A stretch of 64,000 nt of DNA from Nostoc sp. PCC 7107. GTDB lineage: Bacteria > Cyanobacteriota > Cyanobacteriia > Cyanobacteriales > Nostocaceae. The first letter of the stretch is position 1. Each line of letters begins with the position of its first letter. Below the pieces are notes generated by a model. It ran no database searches. It was not told the origin of the DNA and worked only from the letters and a program-made list of their open reading frames with translations. Both the position numbers and the translations under genes were made by a program. Shown here piece after piece: positions 8,999-19,097 of this stretch. The DNA lies in the NCBI RefSeq assembly GCF_000316625.1, contig NC_019676.1:3242501-3306500 (forward strand), written 5' to 3'.

Positions 8999-9404
8999 CA
9001 TTATTTTTGTGTCGCAGTGGGCGACCTCCTTCTCTTGCTCGGTTCCAACGAAGGAAATGAGCTGGGGATGCTGGGGCGTCAACTTTAGTTCAGCAATTGT
9101 AAATTGATTGTTTTTAACCTAACTCCATGCCAAGCCAAAATAAAGGCTGCACATATTTGTTAAGACTAAATTGTATTGCAGGGGATAAATTAGCAATTGT
9201 TAAGTAGCCACTACGCATAAGTCATGGCTATTTAAGTAAACTAATTTAGATGCTGTATTGGATACATAGCACGATTTGCGTAGATCCAATTAATCTTAGT
9301 TGACCACTTGCCATCGCTAATCATTATATTTGCTATAACGTAAGCCTTACAACCGAATATAGATTTTTTGTTATAAAAGTTTACATTTTGCAATCATCTA
9401 CATC
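8999..9404. other. Non-coding region between nblA and a convergent kinase gene
   Basis: About 400 bp, AT-rich in its second half. I see no gene, tRNA or clear terminator in it. Confidence 0.5.
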
Positions 9405-10970
9405 CTAGCTCGAAAGATCGAGGGGAATGTCTGTAGCCATTGCTTCTAATTTAGATAAGATTTGGGGTTTAATTCTTTCGTATTCATTTTTTAGTACATT
9501 TTTACTAAGCTGCGGATCAACTGATGAAGCTGAGATTTGACTTTCTTTTGCCCACTGTTCTAGGTTTTGGCGTTGAGCCGCAGCAATACTGCAAAGTAGG
9601 ATATGAGAACAGCGACTTGGAGCTTCCCGCGCAAAGAATAACAATCGATAGTAACCAGTGTTTGCTAGTAATCTAGCTATTTCTTGTCCAAAAGTAGTCT
9701 TGAGATCAAGATAGTAAGGCAACCACTTCACACCGTGTTTACGATTGTAGATAACAGTAATCCATAGTGCCATTGGGTGAGGGGCGGGCAGAAATAGAAA
9801 TTGATTATAACGATCGCAGGCAAACCTTTTGATAATTTCCTGTTGTGGTAGCATTACCCAAAGAGTAGGCACAACTTCGTTATTAACACGAATCTTATGG
9901 GGAAAAACAATATCGGCAATTGGCTTATTGTCTGGCCAAGAAACAGAGCGCAGAATTTCATCATTGGAAGGTAACACCTGTACATCAGCTTTTGTTTTTG
10001 GCTGAACCTCTACGGGCATTGTTAAGCTACGACTAGCTACAGGTTTGGGTGCTGGGTTATTTGGCTGAACGATGGGTGAGCGATAATTTTGTTCGATTGA
10101 TTCTAAGACCTTCAAGATATCACTCACCGTTTGAGGGCGATCGCTTGGTGCTTTAGCCAGACAACTCATAACTAAATTTTGTAACTCTTGGGGAATTTGT
10201 AACCCAGGATGAACCTCAGTAAAAGAGCGTGGTTCAACAGAGTGATGGGTTTTATACCATGCACCAAAAGAATGAGTGGGTGCTACTAACGGCATCTTGC
10301 CTGTCAGCATTTCAAACATCATCACACCTAAACTGTAAATATCTGAGCGATTGTCTAATTCCTTCCCTTCCATCTGTTCGGGAGATGAATAAGCCAAAGT
10401 TCCCAAATAAAATTTTGTCTGGTCTTTATTTCCTTGGAGTAACTTAGCAATCCCAAAATCGAGAATCTTGACTAATTCCCCAAAGCTAGAGTCTTGAATT
10501 ACCAGCATATTGCTGGGTTTAATGTCACGATGAATAATTGGGTAAATAGTGCCATCAACCGGGATACCATCGTGGGCGCATTGTAAGCCCAAGCTGATTT
10601 GTCGCACCATACTCAAGAATCTGGGTAATGCTAAATGGTGCTGACGAATAATCTGACTCAGGCTGTGTCCTTGAAGATATTCCATCACGTAAAACGGCGT
10701 ATTATTTTCATCTACGCCATAATCCATAACTCTGACAATATGAATGCTTTTTTGCCCTAACAAAGCACAGGTTTTCGCTTCTCTCTCAAAGCGTTCTTGT
10801 AACCGCATTTTTTCATTTAGAATCGACAGAGCGAGGAACTTGACAGCAACAGGTACACCTCCCAACAAAATATCTTTAGCACGATACACTCGACCCATTG
10901 CTCCAGTACCAATTAATTCCTGAAGCTGATAGCGTTTGCCGAGTAAGCGTCCAATGTTGGGGTCTGACAT
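9405..10970 (-). CDS. Soluble Ser/Thr protein kinase
   Basis: 521 aa. Kinase domain at about 14-293: glycine loop GTGAMGRVY at 21-29, Lys44 in VAVKFL, HRDIKPSN at 147-154, DFGIAK at 171-176, GTLAYSSPEQ at 190-199, and SDIYSLGVMMFEML. All catalytic residues are present, and HRDIK is of the canonical type, unlike the HRDIS of the kinase at 243-1916. A Pro-rich linker (about 300-330) leads to a ~190-residue C-terminal domain that I do not recognise, without an evident membrane helix. The window thus holds three such kinases and one PP2C phosphatase. Confidence 0.9.
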   Translation of the reverse strand: MSDPNIGRLLGKRYQLQELIGTGAMGRVYRAKDILLGGVPVAVKFLALSILNEKMRLQERFEREAKTCALLGQKSIHIVRVMDYGVDENNTPFYVMEYLQGHSLSQIIRQHHLALPRFLSMVRQISLGLQCAHDGIPVDGTIYPIIHRDIKPSNMLVIQDSSFGELVKILDFGIAKLLQGNKDQTKFYLGTLAYSSPEQMEGKELDNRSDIYSLGVMMFEMLTGKMPLVAPTHSFGAWYKTHHSVEPRSFTEVHPGLQIPQELQNLVMSCLAKAPSDRPQTVSDILKVLESIEQNYRSPIVQPNNPAPKPVASRSLTMPVEVQPKTKADVQVLPSNDEILRSVSWPDNKPIADIVFPHKIRVNNEVVPTLWVMLPQQEIIKRFACDRYNQFLFLPAPHPMALWITVIYNRKHGVKWLPYYLDLKTTFGQEIARLLANTGYYRLLFFAREAPSRCSHILLCSIAAAQRQNLEQWAKESQISASSVDPQLSKNVLKNEYERIKPQILSKLEAMATDIPLDLSS

Positions 10971-11346
10971 AAAACATTCGACTCCAAAAGCAGATTGATG
11001 GTAAGTGTGTAGAAAAATAAGTACGTTTAAAAACTGGCATTTTTGATTTGTCTAGAATTTGTTTCTAAACTCATCATTAAAGTTCAGAAGCAGTATTGAG
11101 TTCTCTGGCCGAGAACTTCTAGTATTGACCTGCGGTTTATAAGCAAGTAGTTTTTACAACTGCTGGAAGATGCCAATTCAAATCCACGGAATGGTAGATT
11201 CATTCTGAAGTTGGCTAACATTCCGCACTATGATGTTGATTTATTTTTAGTCTGCCCAAATTTAACTAAATAATTATCTATAGTTTCTATTGATTTGCGA
11301 TCGCTCGTCCTGGCTTTAATCCCTAGTTTTAACTCAGCACTCAGAA
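10971..11346. other. Non-coding region upstream of the kinase
   Basis: About 375 bp holding the presumed kinase promoter on the minus strand. An STRR lies at its low-information right end (11332-11348). No gene seen. Confidence 0.5.
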
Positions 11347-11348
11347 CT
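11332..11348. repeat. Short heptameric repeat (STRR)
   Basis: ACTCAGC-ACTCAGA-ACT, just over two heptamers, ending inside the stop codon of the adjacent minus-strand gene. Confidence 0.7.
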
Positions 11349-11778
11349 ATTTCAGCGGTTGACGTTCTAAGCTGGCTTCCATCGTACTAGTGAGAGAATG
11401 ACCTGACATAACCCCACAACTTAAATAGTAAGTATCATTAGAGAGACGATAGGCTGTTTCAAAGCCACTGCGACGTTGGCGATCGCTTAGTACCCAATAG
11501 CGCTGGACAATTGTATCTAGCCCAATCCAGCCTTCGCCTTCAATTTGCCCGAAAAGGTTATGCTGAAGCAAAAAAGTATACTGGCGCTCGCCTTCGTGCA
11601 AACGCCCTTTGTATAGTAAAGAGATTTCCGAGCGATCGCTGCCAGGAAAAATCAGCTTTGTTGCCATTGTGAACCAGTTATCTCGATTCCAAGCAACCAA
11701 GGTCATACCCTTTACGCTGATTGGCATTCCATTGCGTTCTAGCCAATTGCCTTGTAATGTCCAGCGTCCTGGTTCCAT
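11347..11778 (-). CDS. Conserved hypothetical cyanobacterial protein
   Basis: 143 aa from the ATG at 11778; a GTG at 11796 would add six residues. The sequence is rich in Trp and aromatic residues (MEPGRWTLQGNWLERNG, GEGWIGLDTIVQRYWVLSD) and reads like an alternating beta-strand protein, lipocalin- or barrel-like, with no signal peptide. I do not recognise a named family or function. It lies about 100 bp downstream of anmK on the same strand. Confidence 0.7.
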   Translation of the reverse strand: MEPGRWTLQGNWLERNGMPISVKGMTLVAWNRDNWFTMATKLIFPGSDRSEISLLYKGRLHEGERQYTFLLQHNLFGQIEGEGWIGLDTIVQRYWVLSDRQRRSGFETAYRLSNDTYYLSCGVMSGHSLTSTMEASLERQPLK

Positions 11779-11885
11779 TAAAAAAGTGTGACCCACCTTT
11801 TAAGTTCCTTGTCTTGATCGAGTACCCTTACGAATCAAAGATATATTTGAAACCTGAAAATGTCAGGTGCTTAAGTCAGCAAAAC

Positions 11886-13043
11886 TTATTTTTTAGCTGG
11901 GTGAATGTCTCCTAGTAGTACTTCATAAGGTGCGCCTGTTGCAGATGGTAGGTTTCCGGGGATACCTAGCTGTCGCCAGTAGGCTAAAACCGCAAATGCG
12001 ATCGCTTCTTTAAAATCTGCACTCAAGCCGACTTCATGGGTAGTTAAGACGGGGATTGTTTTGAGTAATGACTGTAATCTTTGTTTTAAATATAAATTGC
12101 GACTACCGCCACCACATAAAAATACGCGTTGTGGCATTTGCGGCAAAAAAGTTTGGTAACTGTGAACAATCGAAGCAGCAGTTAGTTCTGTTAGGGTTGC
12201 TAAAAAGTCAGCTGGGCTAAGTTGGTATGGCCCGGCATCTTTTAAACATTGATTTAAGTAATCTACACCAAATAATTCACGTCCTGTCGATTTGGGTGGT
12301 GGTAGATGAAAATAATCTTGCTGCAACCATTGTTCAATCAAAGGTTGACAAGGACTACCAGTAGCAGCCCATTTACCATCTTCATCGTAGGTTTTTGCAC
12401 CATTGGTTAAATGCTCTACTGCCAAATCTAACAAGCTATTGCCTGGGCCAGTATCCCAACCACGCATTTTTTCTAACCAGTTGTCGCGGCGCGGTGGGAT
12501 ATAAGCTACATTACCGATACCGCCGAGATTTTGAATGCAGCGTCCTTCTTCTGGGTGACTGAGTAAATAAGCATCAACTCTGGGTACAAGTGGTGCGCCA
12601 TGACCACCAATAGCAATATCAGCCACCCGAAAATTACTGATAGTGGTGATTCCGGTGATACTCGCAATCAAATCACCGCGTCCAAGTTGCAGGGTATAGC
12701 CTAAACAGGAGTTATTCTCCCCTGCCTGTATGGGTGGTCGATGGTAGACTGTTTGCCCGTGGGAACCAATTAAAGTTGCTGGCTGATGACCTGTTTGAAT
12801 ATTTTCCGCAGCTTGAGCAAAGCTGGAGGCGATCGCATCATCTAATTCGGCAAATTCTGCCATTGAGATGGCTCTGCCTGCACAAACAGCTAAAATCCTT
12901 TCTCTGAGTTCGGCAGGATAAGGATATGTTTGCCCTGCTAACAACTCAACTTTGAGATCTAAATCTGTACCAGAAATATCTACTAAAGCAGCGTCAATGC
13001 CATCTACAGATGTACCACTAATTAAACCGATAATACGAGTCAT
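11886..13043 (-). CDS. anmK: Anhydro-N-acetylmuramic acid kinase
   Basis: 385 aa, typical length. AnmK cleaves the 1,6-anhydro ring of recycled anhMurNAc and phosphorylates it to MurNAc-6-phosphate, feeding cell-wall recycling. Features: N-terminal ATP-binding loop [16 protein letters not shown] at 5-20, [12 protein letters not shown], a region with [17 protein letters not shown] holding the catalytic Asp, [22 protein letters not shown], and FLCGGGSRN for the C-terminal phosphate loop. Family assignment is unambiguous. The gene appears monocistronic. Confidence 0.95.
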   Translation of the reverse strand: MTRIIGLISGTSVDGIDAALVDISGTDLDLKVELLAGQTYPYPAELRERILAVCAGRAISMAEFAELDDAIASSFAQAAENIQTGHQPATLIGSHGQTVYHRPPIQAGENNSCLGYTLQLGRGDLIASITGITTISNFRVADIAIGGHGAPLVPRVDAYLLSHPEEGRCIQNLGGIGNVAYIPPRRDNWLEKMRGWDTGPGNSLLDLAVEHLTNGAKTYDEDGKWAATGSPCQPLIEQWLQQDYFHLPPPKSTGRELFGVDYLNQCLKDAGPYQLSPADFLATLTELTAASIVHSYQTFLPQMPQRVFLCGGGSRNLYLKQRLQSLLKTIPVLTTHEVGLSADFKEAIAFAVLAYWRQLGIPGNLPSATGAPYEVLLGDIHPAKK

Positions 13044-13194
13044 AAATATTTGTCAATAGTTGTATTGGTCAATAATCATCAATGACAAGCTACACAAAAA
13101 TTTTCGCAAATCCAACAGCATCGTCACATAGCAGTTAGGGTAGGGAACAGGAAACAAAGAATGTATAAAGTAATTTGTGAAAATCGAGAGGCTC

Positions 13195-13227
13195 AGATCC
13201 CCGACTTATGAAAGAAACCGGGGATCT
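13195..13227. repeat. Dispersed palindromic repeat, degenerate copy
   Basis: 33 bp with outer arms AGATCCCCG / CGGGGATCT perfect and a diverged centre. It belongs to the same family as the copies at 13447 and 29235. Confidence 0.8.
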
Positions 13228-13446
13228 TTGAGTTGACAAACGATTTAGGAATGTCATATCAGTCTAATGATACATAGTAAATCTATCCTAAGTCTGTTAA
13301 TTGAAGTTACTACTCAGTACATAATTGCTAATGTTCCACTTTTGTTTGTGCAGCGATCGCTCCCCTAAATTTAGGCTAATAGGAGCGATCATTTCTCAAC
13401 TTCAGATAAAGTACTGAATTTTTCTCTAAAAATAGCACAGATAGTA

Positions 13447-13479
13447 AAATCCCCGACTTCTCAAAGAAGTCGGGGATTT
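13447..13479. repeat. Dispersed palindromic repeat, possible terminator for the GH57 gene
   Basis: Perfect 15-bp arms AAATCCCCGACTTCT with a 3-base loop. It lies 16 bp after the GH57 stop codon on the minus strand, where it could end transcription, although the following T run is only four bases. Confidence 0.85.
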
Positions 13480-13495
13480 GAGTTCTAGGAATGAA

Positions 13496-16216
13496 TTAAT
13501 CTAAACGACTCAAAATAGCATTGACATCAACTCCTAACTTTTGACCTAATTTCAATAATTGCCGACACTGACTAGTATCTTCTTTTTTAATCAGGCTGGT
13601 TATACAAGCAGGTGCTATCTGACTGTGCAGACAACTAAAGTAGAGTTCTTGAGAACGATATAGAGAAATACCCAAGTTGAGTTGATGTCCAACATCAATC
13701 AATCTTTCTAACAATTGGATATCTGTGGTAAAACTACCGTTGGCATCGTGTAATAATTGCCAGAGCGATCGCAAAATCAATTGCTGTAATATTTGCTTAC
13801 CTTCAGGAATATTTAAGCGACAACGCAGATGTTTAGCTTCTGTGGCGATCGCGTTTAGTTCTACAATGTGATTCCAACAAGATTGCGGTTCAGCGATATC
13901 TTGTTCTAGCGATCGCAATGTGGTCATACAGCGATATCCTAAAGCAATCTCCGCTGCTACTTGCAATTCTTGGGGTACTTCTAGTTCATCCCGATGGAAT
14001 GCCATGAGTACACCGTAATTTTCTCGGTATGTTTGAGTATACAGTTGGTCTAATCGGTTCAATGTTTCTTGATTGATTAACCGCATAATTCGATGACGTT
14101 CTTCGGCAAAGAGATTCTGTAAGCTGAAGGTTTCATTGCCAAATAACTGTGTCATCACCAAAATGGTGTGGGCTGCGCTGGCTTGTTGGAATGCGGTAAA
14201 CAATTTTTCTTTAAATTGGCTGTAATCACGTCGCCCAGTAAATTGTTGAATACAGCAGTGAAAATCCCAACCGCCTAAATGCAACACAGCAAATACTAAA
14301 TGTTCGCTTTCCCAGGTAATTTCGGAAACTAACTTTAAATGTCCGACAACCAAAGTTAGCGCCCCCATACTTTGCCGTTGGTAGTCTAACTCATTGCTGG
14401 TGTAGCAATAAACTCGCTTCTGGCAAGGATGATGTAGTTTACTCGCGGTATCTCGTCCGGGAAAATTGCAAGTTTCGGCTGGTCTATGATTATTAAACAG
14501 TGAAGTAATCGCATAGTGGGCAGCAACTTGCTTGAAGCTAACTTGAGCCGTTAGTACCAACTGACGATAAATTTCGCCCCCGTGCTTGAAAAAGTCTACA
14601 TTGCTGGGTGCTAAACCCAGGCGTTTGACAAAGCCTTTTTCTAATTGCACACCAGCCACATCTCCCGCCAGTTCTAACGCACGGGAAGCGTAACGGAGAA
14701 TCTGAGTTCCTTCTGGGCGAGATAGTTCTTCAAAAAACCAACCGCAACTGGTGAACATTAACAAAGCATGACGCTGCATTTCCAATAACCGCAAAGCATC
14801 TACTTGTTCGGCGGCGGTGAGTTTGTGCGTTTGATGACGAGACAAGAAGCGGCTGACATTGGCGCTTGTGCGATCGCGGAGGACTTTGATATATTCATCT
14901 CTAGCTAACCAAGGATCTTTGAAAAATAGCTGTCCATATTCTTCATATACTTCAACTAACTGATCCCGCAGCCAATTTAAGGCATTGCGTAAAGGCCGCC
15001 GCCATTTTTGATGCCAAACACCCCCTTCACCACCACAACCACAGTCATCTTGCCATCTATCTACACCGTGGGCGCAACTCCAAGCAGTGATGGGCTTGAG
15101 TTCTACTTCCCAGGTGGGAAGATTTAAGCTGAGGTAATGGGCAAAGTTGGTGACTGTCCAATCGTGACGAGGAAATTCTTGTGTAAAGGCGTAAGCTAAG
15201 GTTTTTTCTGTGCCTTTTTTATGATGTCCAAAAGTTTCTCCATCGGTGGCGACAGAAATCAATTGGGCTTGACGATGATCCCCTCGTACAGCTGAACCAA
15301 TGCGTCCAGCCAAGTAATTGGAACTATAAGTAACATCTGTAAAACCCATATCCCGTGATATTGGGCCATCGTAGAAAAAGATATCGATATAGGGTAGCCC
15401 TTCTACAGATACGTCAATACTTTCTGTGGAAGAGACACTACTCAGTGGTGAAGCTGCAATCTTTAAAGTTGGCTTCAAATAGCAACGATAGGGACGGGTG
15501 GGATCAATCTGACTACCGCCAACTTCGTACCATTCTGGTTGGGGATCATTTGGAGTTGCTAAAGGACGGCAACGCTGTGCTTGCGATGGTGCCAAGATAA
15601 TGAAACGAATACCTTCAGCAATTAAAGCTTCTATGGTTGCGTAGTCTACACCTGTTTCTGCTAACCAAATACCTTCGGGATCGCGGCCAAAGCGGGATTT
15701 AAAGTCTTCTTTGCCCCAGCGAATTTGTGTGTATTTATCGCGTTCGTTAGCCAGAGGCATGATGATGTGATTATATACTTGCGCGATCGCATTGCCATGA
15801 CCTTGCAAGCGATCGGCGCTTTTGGCATCTGCTTCTAATATTCGTTGATAAACCTCCACATCGTAGCGTTCTAGCCACGACATCAAGGTAGGGCCAATGT
15901 TAAAGCTGAGATACTCGTAATTATTCACGATCCCCACGACTTCGCCCTGATCGTTCAAAATTCGGGCAAAGGCATTAGGACGATAGCATTCATAGTGAAT
16001 TCGCTCATTCCAATCATGGAAAGGTGCAGCACTTGGTTGACGCTCAATTGCGTCTAGATAAGGGTTTTCGCGCGGTGGTTGATAAAAATGACCATGCACC
16101 GTGACATACACACCAGTAGATGTTCTCAGGGGATCATTCTGGTGAGTATTTTGGGCAGTGGGATAATGAGTAAACGTAGCGCCAGTGCTTCCTGGCAATT
16201 CAGCAGCAGAAGTCAT
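13496..16216 (-). CDS. Glycoside hydrolase family 57 protein with DUF3536-like C-terminus
   Basis: 906 aa. The N-terminal GH57 (beta/alpha)7 barrel contains VTVHGHFYQPPRENP at 38-52 with the family His, and IWLAETGVD at 183-191 where Glu187 is the expected nucleophile. VATDGETFGHHKKG further on carries an Asp-Gly-Glu expected near the acid. A Cys-rich WQDDCGCGGEGG stretch and a long helical C-terminal region (after about 600) match large cyanobacterial GH57/DUF3536 proteins. The family acts on alpha-glucans (amylase, transferase or branching activity); exact activity is not decidable here. Confidence 0.88.
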   Translation of the reverse strand: MTSAAELPGSTGATFTHYPTAQNTHQNDPLRTSTGVYVTVHGHFYQPPRENPYLDAIERQPSAAPFHDWNERIHYECYRPNAFARILNDQGEVVGIVNNYEYLSFNIGPTLMSWLERYDVEVYQRILEADAKSADRLQGHGNAIAQVYNHIIMPLANERDKYTQIRWGKEDFKSRFGRDPEGIWLAETGVDYATIEALIAEGIRFIILAPSQAQRCRPLATPNDPQPEWYEVGGSQIDPTRPYRCYLKPTLKIAASPLSSVSSTESIDVSVEGLPYIDIFFYDGPISRDMGFTDVTYSSNYLAGRIGSAVRGDHRQAQLISVATDGETFGHHKKGTEKTLAYAFTQEFPRHDWTVTNFAHYLSLNLPTWEVELKPITAWSCAHGVDRWQDDCGCGGEGGVWHQKWRRPLRNALNWLRDQLVEVYEEYGQLFFKDPWLARDEYIKVLRDRTSANVSRFLSRHQTHKLTAAEQVDALRLLEMQRHALLMFTSCGWFFEELSRPEGTQILRYASRALELAGDVAGVQLEKGFVKRLGLAPSNVDFFKHGGEIYRQLVLTAQVSFKQVAAHYAITSLFNNHRPAETCNFPGRDTASKLHHPCQKRVYCYTSNELDYQRQSMGALTLVVGHLKLVSEITWESEHLVFAVLHLGGWDFHCCIQQFTGRRDYSQFKEKLFTAFQQASAAHTILVMTQLFGNETFSLQNLFAEERHRIMRLINQETLNRLDQLYTQTYRENYGVLMAFHRDELEVPQELQVAAEIALGYRCMTTLRSLEQDIAEPQSCWNHIVELNAIATEAKHLRCRLNIPEGKQILQQLILRSLWQLLHDANGSFTTDIQLLERLIDVGHQLNLGISLYRSQELYFSCLHSQIAPACITSLIKKEDTSQCRQLLKLGQKLGVDVNAILSRLD

Positions 16217-16911
16217 GTATATTTATCCAAAACAAAAACTTTTAGTAACGCTCAAAGCGCTGTGTGCTAACCTGATCTAAACAGGGTTGCTGACAAAATC
16301 CGGTATAGACTAAAACTATGTGTCTAGGATACAGTCTAATTCCTGAGAAAGCAGTCTGACTAGAGTGGGAAATCTGCGTTATCTGATGGTTGTTTCTCAA
16401 GTTTCACTAAATTCTCAGCCATCTAACAACACCTTTATTCAGGTTTTTATTTTGGCAGTTCCAATGCCACAAAAAATTTTATCTTCTTCTAATCTATTAA
16501 ACTCGATTTCTTGTGTAGTTTGCTACTGCCAAACTGATATTTTTACTAAAAAAGATTGCAAAAAATCTGTAAAACGCAACTTTAATTTACATAATCTCAC
16601 AAAACTAATTTTCATTAACAGGGCTGAGTTTAGTAAATTCTCTCAATGGGTTAACTGATGGTTGAGAGTATCCTATTGGAGTGCGGAATTATGAGTACTG
16701 CGGAGGATGAGAAAGATAAGCCAGATCGGGAAGAATAATTCAGGATTTGGGGAAGGGTGTAAGGGAATAGATATTCAAAACCCTTACTTCCCTACACCCA
16801 GTCTCAACAAAAAATCTTTGTGTGTAAGTCCTACGGGAGTTCCTTAACTTTCTCATCTTCCCCATGCTTGATTCAGCATTTTTCTAGGATACCTTTTACT
16901 GAAGTAACCAA
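16217..16911. other. Non-coding region between divergent genes
   Basis: About 695 bp between the divergent GH57 and antiporter genes. One frame in it (16365-16658) has an unlikely composition and is not called. An imperfect hairpin lies at 16755-16799. Confidence 0.55.
16755..16799. repeat. Imperfect hairpin element
   Basis: GGGTGTAAGGGAA pairs with TTCCCTACACCC with one bulged base and a ~20-base loop. It lies about 110 bp before the antiporter start; role unknown. Confidence 0.6.
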
Positions 16912-18003
16912 ATGTCAGTTAAAAACATTGTTTTTTTCGTGCTGCTGCTGTTTATTCCAATTTCCTTGGCGGCTCATTTTCTTGAATGGGGAGATTTAAT
17001 TGTATTTGTCGCCGCTGGTTTAGCTATTTTGCCTTTAGCGGCTTGGATGGGGACAGCCACTGAAGAAATTGCGGTGGTAGTAGGCCCAACCCTGGGAGGA
17101 TTATTAAACGCCACCTTTGGTAATGCGACAGAGTTGATCATTGCTTTAATCGCTTTGAATGCTGGACTGGTAAATGTAGTTAAAGCCAGCATCACAGGCT
17201 CGATTGTCAGTAACTTATTGCTGGTGATGGGTCTTTCGATGTTTTTGGGAGGACTACGCCACAAAGAACAAACATTTCAGCCCATTGTGGCGCGGGTAAA
17301 TGCAGCTTCGATGAATTTGGCTGTGATTGCAATTTTGCTACCAACGGCCATGAACTATACTTCCCAAGGCATTAACGAACAAACCTTACAACATCTTTCT
17401 CTGGCTGTAGCAGTGGTGTTAATTTTAGTCTACGCCTTGACGCTGCTGTTTTCGATGAAAACCCACGCCTATCTATATGATGTGGGTGTTTCTGAGGCGG
17501 AAGATAAGGAAGATTCCCACGAAAAACCAAATATTTGGTTGTGGAGTGGGGTGTTGTTGGTATGTACCTTGCTAGTTGCACTTGAATCAGAAATGCTGGT
17601 GGATTCTTTAGAGGTAGCTACATCTCAGCTTGGTTTAACAGCATTGTTCACAGGGGTAATTTTAGTTCCGATTGTGGGTAATGCCGCAGAACACGCCACT
17701 GCTGTAACCGTAGCGATGAAAGATAAAATGGATCTTTCTGTATCTGTGGCGGTAGGTTCCAGTATGCAGATTGCCTTATTTGTAGCCCCGGTGTTAGTAA
17801 TAGCCGGATGGTTTTTGGGTAAACCAATGGATTTAGATTTTAATCCTTTTGAATTGGTAGCTGTGGCTGTGTCGGTATTAATTGCTAACAGTATTAGTTC
17901 TGATGGTAAATCTAATTGGTTGGAAGGCATTTTGCTGTTAGCGGCATATACAGTTTTAGGTTTTGCTTTTTACTTCCATCCTGTTATCTCTAGCATTGGC
18001 TAA
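16912..18003 (+). CDS. cax: Calcium/proton exchanger (CaCA superfamily)
   Basis: 363 aa with about 11 hydrophobic segments. The two inverted CaCA repeat signatures are clear: GNATELIIALIAL at about 71-83 and GNAAEHATAVTVAMK at about 258-272, each with the acidic ion-coordinating Glu. It exports Ca2+ (or Mn2+/Na+) in exchange for protons across the plasma or thylakoid membrane. An acidic loop (SEAEDKEDSHEKPN, about 190-204) divides the halves as in other Cax proteins. The gene stands alone. Confidence 0.93.
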   Translation: MSVKNIVFFVLLLFIPISLAAHFLEWGDLIVFVAAGLAILPLAAWMGTATEEIAVVVGPTLGGLLNATFGNATELIIALIALNAGLVNVVKASITGSIVSNLLLVMGLSMFLGGLRHKEQTFQPIVARVNAASMNLAVIAILLPTAMNYTSQGINEQTLQHLSLAVAVVLILVYALTLLFSMKTHAYLYDVGVSEAEDKEDSHEKPNIWLWSGVLLVCTLLVALESEMLVDSLEVATSQLGLTALFTGVILVPIVGNAAEHATAVTVAMKDKMDLSVSVAVGSSMQIALFVAPVLVIAGWFLGKPMDLDFNPFELVAVAVSVLIANSISSDGKSNWLEGILLLAAYTVLGFAFYFHPVISSIG

Positions 18004-18426
18004 TGATAATTATTCAGATAGCGATTGCTTGTTACTTTTATACAGCGATCGCTTCTGTTTATCGGTAGAGTTAATTTGGTATTTTGTTTGCTATGTAACC
18101 ATATTTTTGTATCTTCATCAAGTCTAAAAAATAAAGTATTTTTCTTATTCAAATCTTATTAACCCTTAGAGATACCGCTTAAGATAGAACAATTTTTTTA
18201 TTATCTAGAGTTTATTATTTTCAAGGAAAGCAGAGACATAAAAAAAAGAAAAAAAGTAGACGGGTCATAATCGATTGTGTAAGGCATGATTGATCATCGC
18301 CTGGCGATCGCGTCTATTTCACTTCGCCAAAAATTCTTATATTTTTTTATTTTTAGGACACACCATTCCGGAACCACAAAAATTTTTCTGTCAAAGGAAA
18401 TATGGGTGTTAATAACATCAAAAACA
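18004..18426. other. AT-rich non-coding region
   Basis: About 420 bp with A-rich runs (18240-18256). It presumably carries the promoter of the next gene. An in-frame upstream ATG at 18286 exists but the segment looks untranslated. Confidence 0.45.
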
Positions 18427-19029
18427 ATGAGTGATATTGTCCTGCTGATGACGGGTATGTTAATTGCAAAACAACCATCTCCGTCTCATTTAAACCAGCA
18501 GCCTGTAATTCAGCTAGACAATGGCGTGCAGACAACACCACAGGGGCAGTCATCTCAATTTGATCCAGATCCAAACATCACGCCATCTGAATTCACGCAG
18601 CTTAAAGAAAAGCCTCAAGCTACTCTCGTAGCTTTTAATTCTGAGCCTGAAAAAATTCTAGTCAAAAAAACAGAGAAAAAACCTACTAAAGATTTATATA
18701 GCTTATCTGAATTTAAGAATTTTCAACCTGTAAATGTCAAGTTTTCACGTTCACAACGCCTGATAGCTCAACGGCTTAATGATGAAGAAATTCTGTTAGC
18801 CAGGGCTTCAAGATTTTCTGGACGAACTGTCCCTAATCTACGTTTTGGTAATTCTGGTTTAGCTGTCAGAGTTCTGCAAAAGCTACTCATAGCTAACGGC
18901 TATGCGATGCGCGTTGATGGGGTTTATGGGGCGGTGACAGAAAGTGCGGTGAAAGCTTTTCAAAGCCGCCGTAATTTAACCACAGATGGGATAGTTGGGC
19001 CAAGAACTTGGTTATTTCTCACAAGATAA
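18427..19029 (+). CDS. Peptidoglycan-binding domain 1 protein
   Basis: 200 aa from the ATG at 18427; a longer frame from 18286 is possible, but its added 47 residues look unlike coding sequence. No ribosome binding site separates the two. The N-terminus is weakly hydrophobic (MSDIVLLMTGMLIA), followed by a ~110-residue Pro/Lys-rich linker. The C-terminal ~65 residues are a PG_binding_1 fold: LRFGNSGLAVRVLQKLLIAN, then VDGVYGAVTESAVKAFQSRR, and TDGIVGPRTWLFL. Such proteins attach to the cell wall. No catalytic domain is present. Confidence 0.8.
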   Translation: MSDIVLLMTGMLIAKQPSPSHLNQQPVIQLDNGVQTTPQGQSSQFDPDPNITPSEFTQLKEKPQATLVAFNSEPEKILVKKTEKKPTKDLYSLSEFKNFQPVNVKFSRSQRLIAQRLNDEEILLARASRFSGRTVPNLRFGNSGLAVRVLQKLLIANGYAMRVDGVYGAVTESAVKAFQSRRNLTTDGIVGPRTWLFLTR

Positions 19030-19034
19030 AAAGA

Positions 19035-19092
19035 AAAGGTAAAAGTTAAAATAAGAGAAGCTTTCGCCTTTTACCTTTTAACTTTTGCCTTA
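19035..19092. terminator. Possible bidirectional terminator hairpin between convergent genes
   Basis: Arms AAAGGTAAAAGTTAAAA (19035-19051) and TTTTAACTTTTGCCTTA (19076-19092) pair with few mismatches, in the 68-bp gap between the peptidoglycan-binding gene and susA. The stem is AT-rich, so strength is uncertain. Confidence 0.5.
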
Positions 19093-19097
19093 AATAA

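Larger units (their letters stand above)
13044..13495. other. Intergenic region with two palindromic repeats
   Basis: About 450 bp between anmK and the GH57 gene, both on the minus strand. It contains the palindromic elements at 13195-13227 and 13447-13479 and probably the anmK promoter. No gene seen. Confidence 0.6.

Noticed and set aside
16365-16658. 97-aa plus-strand frame between the GH57 and antiporter genes
   Set aside because: Ser/Asn/Cys-rich, starts in a probable promoter region, no motif.
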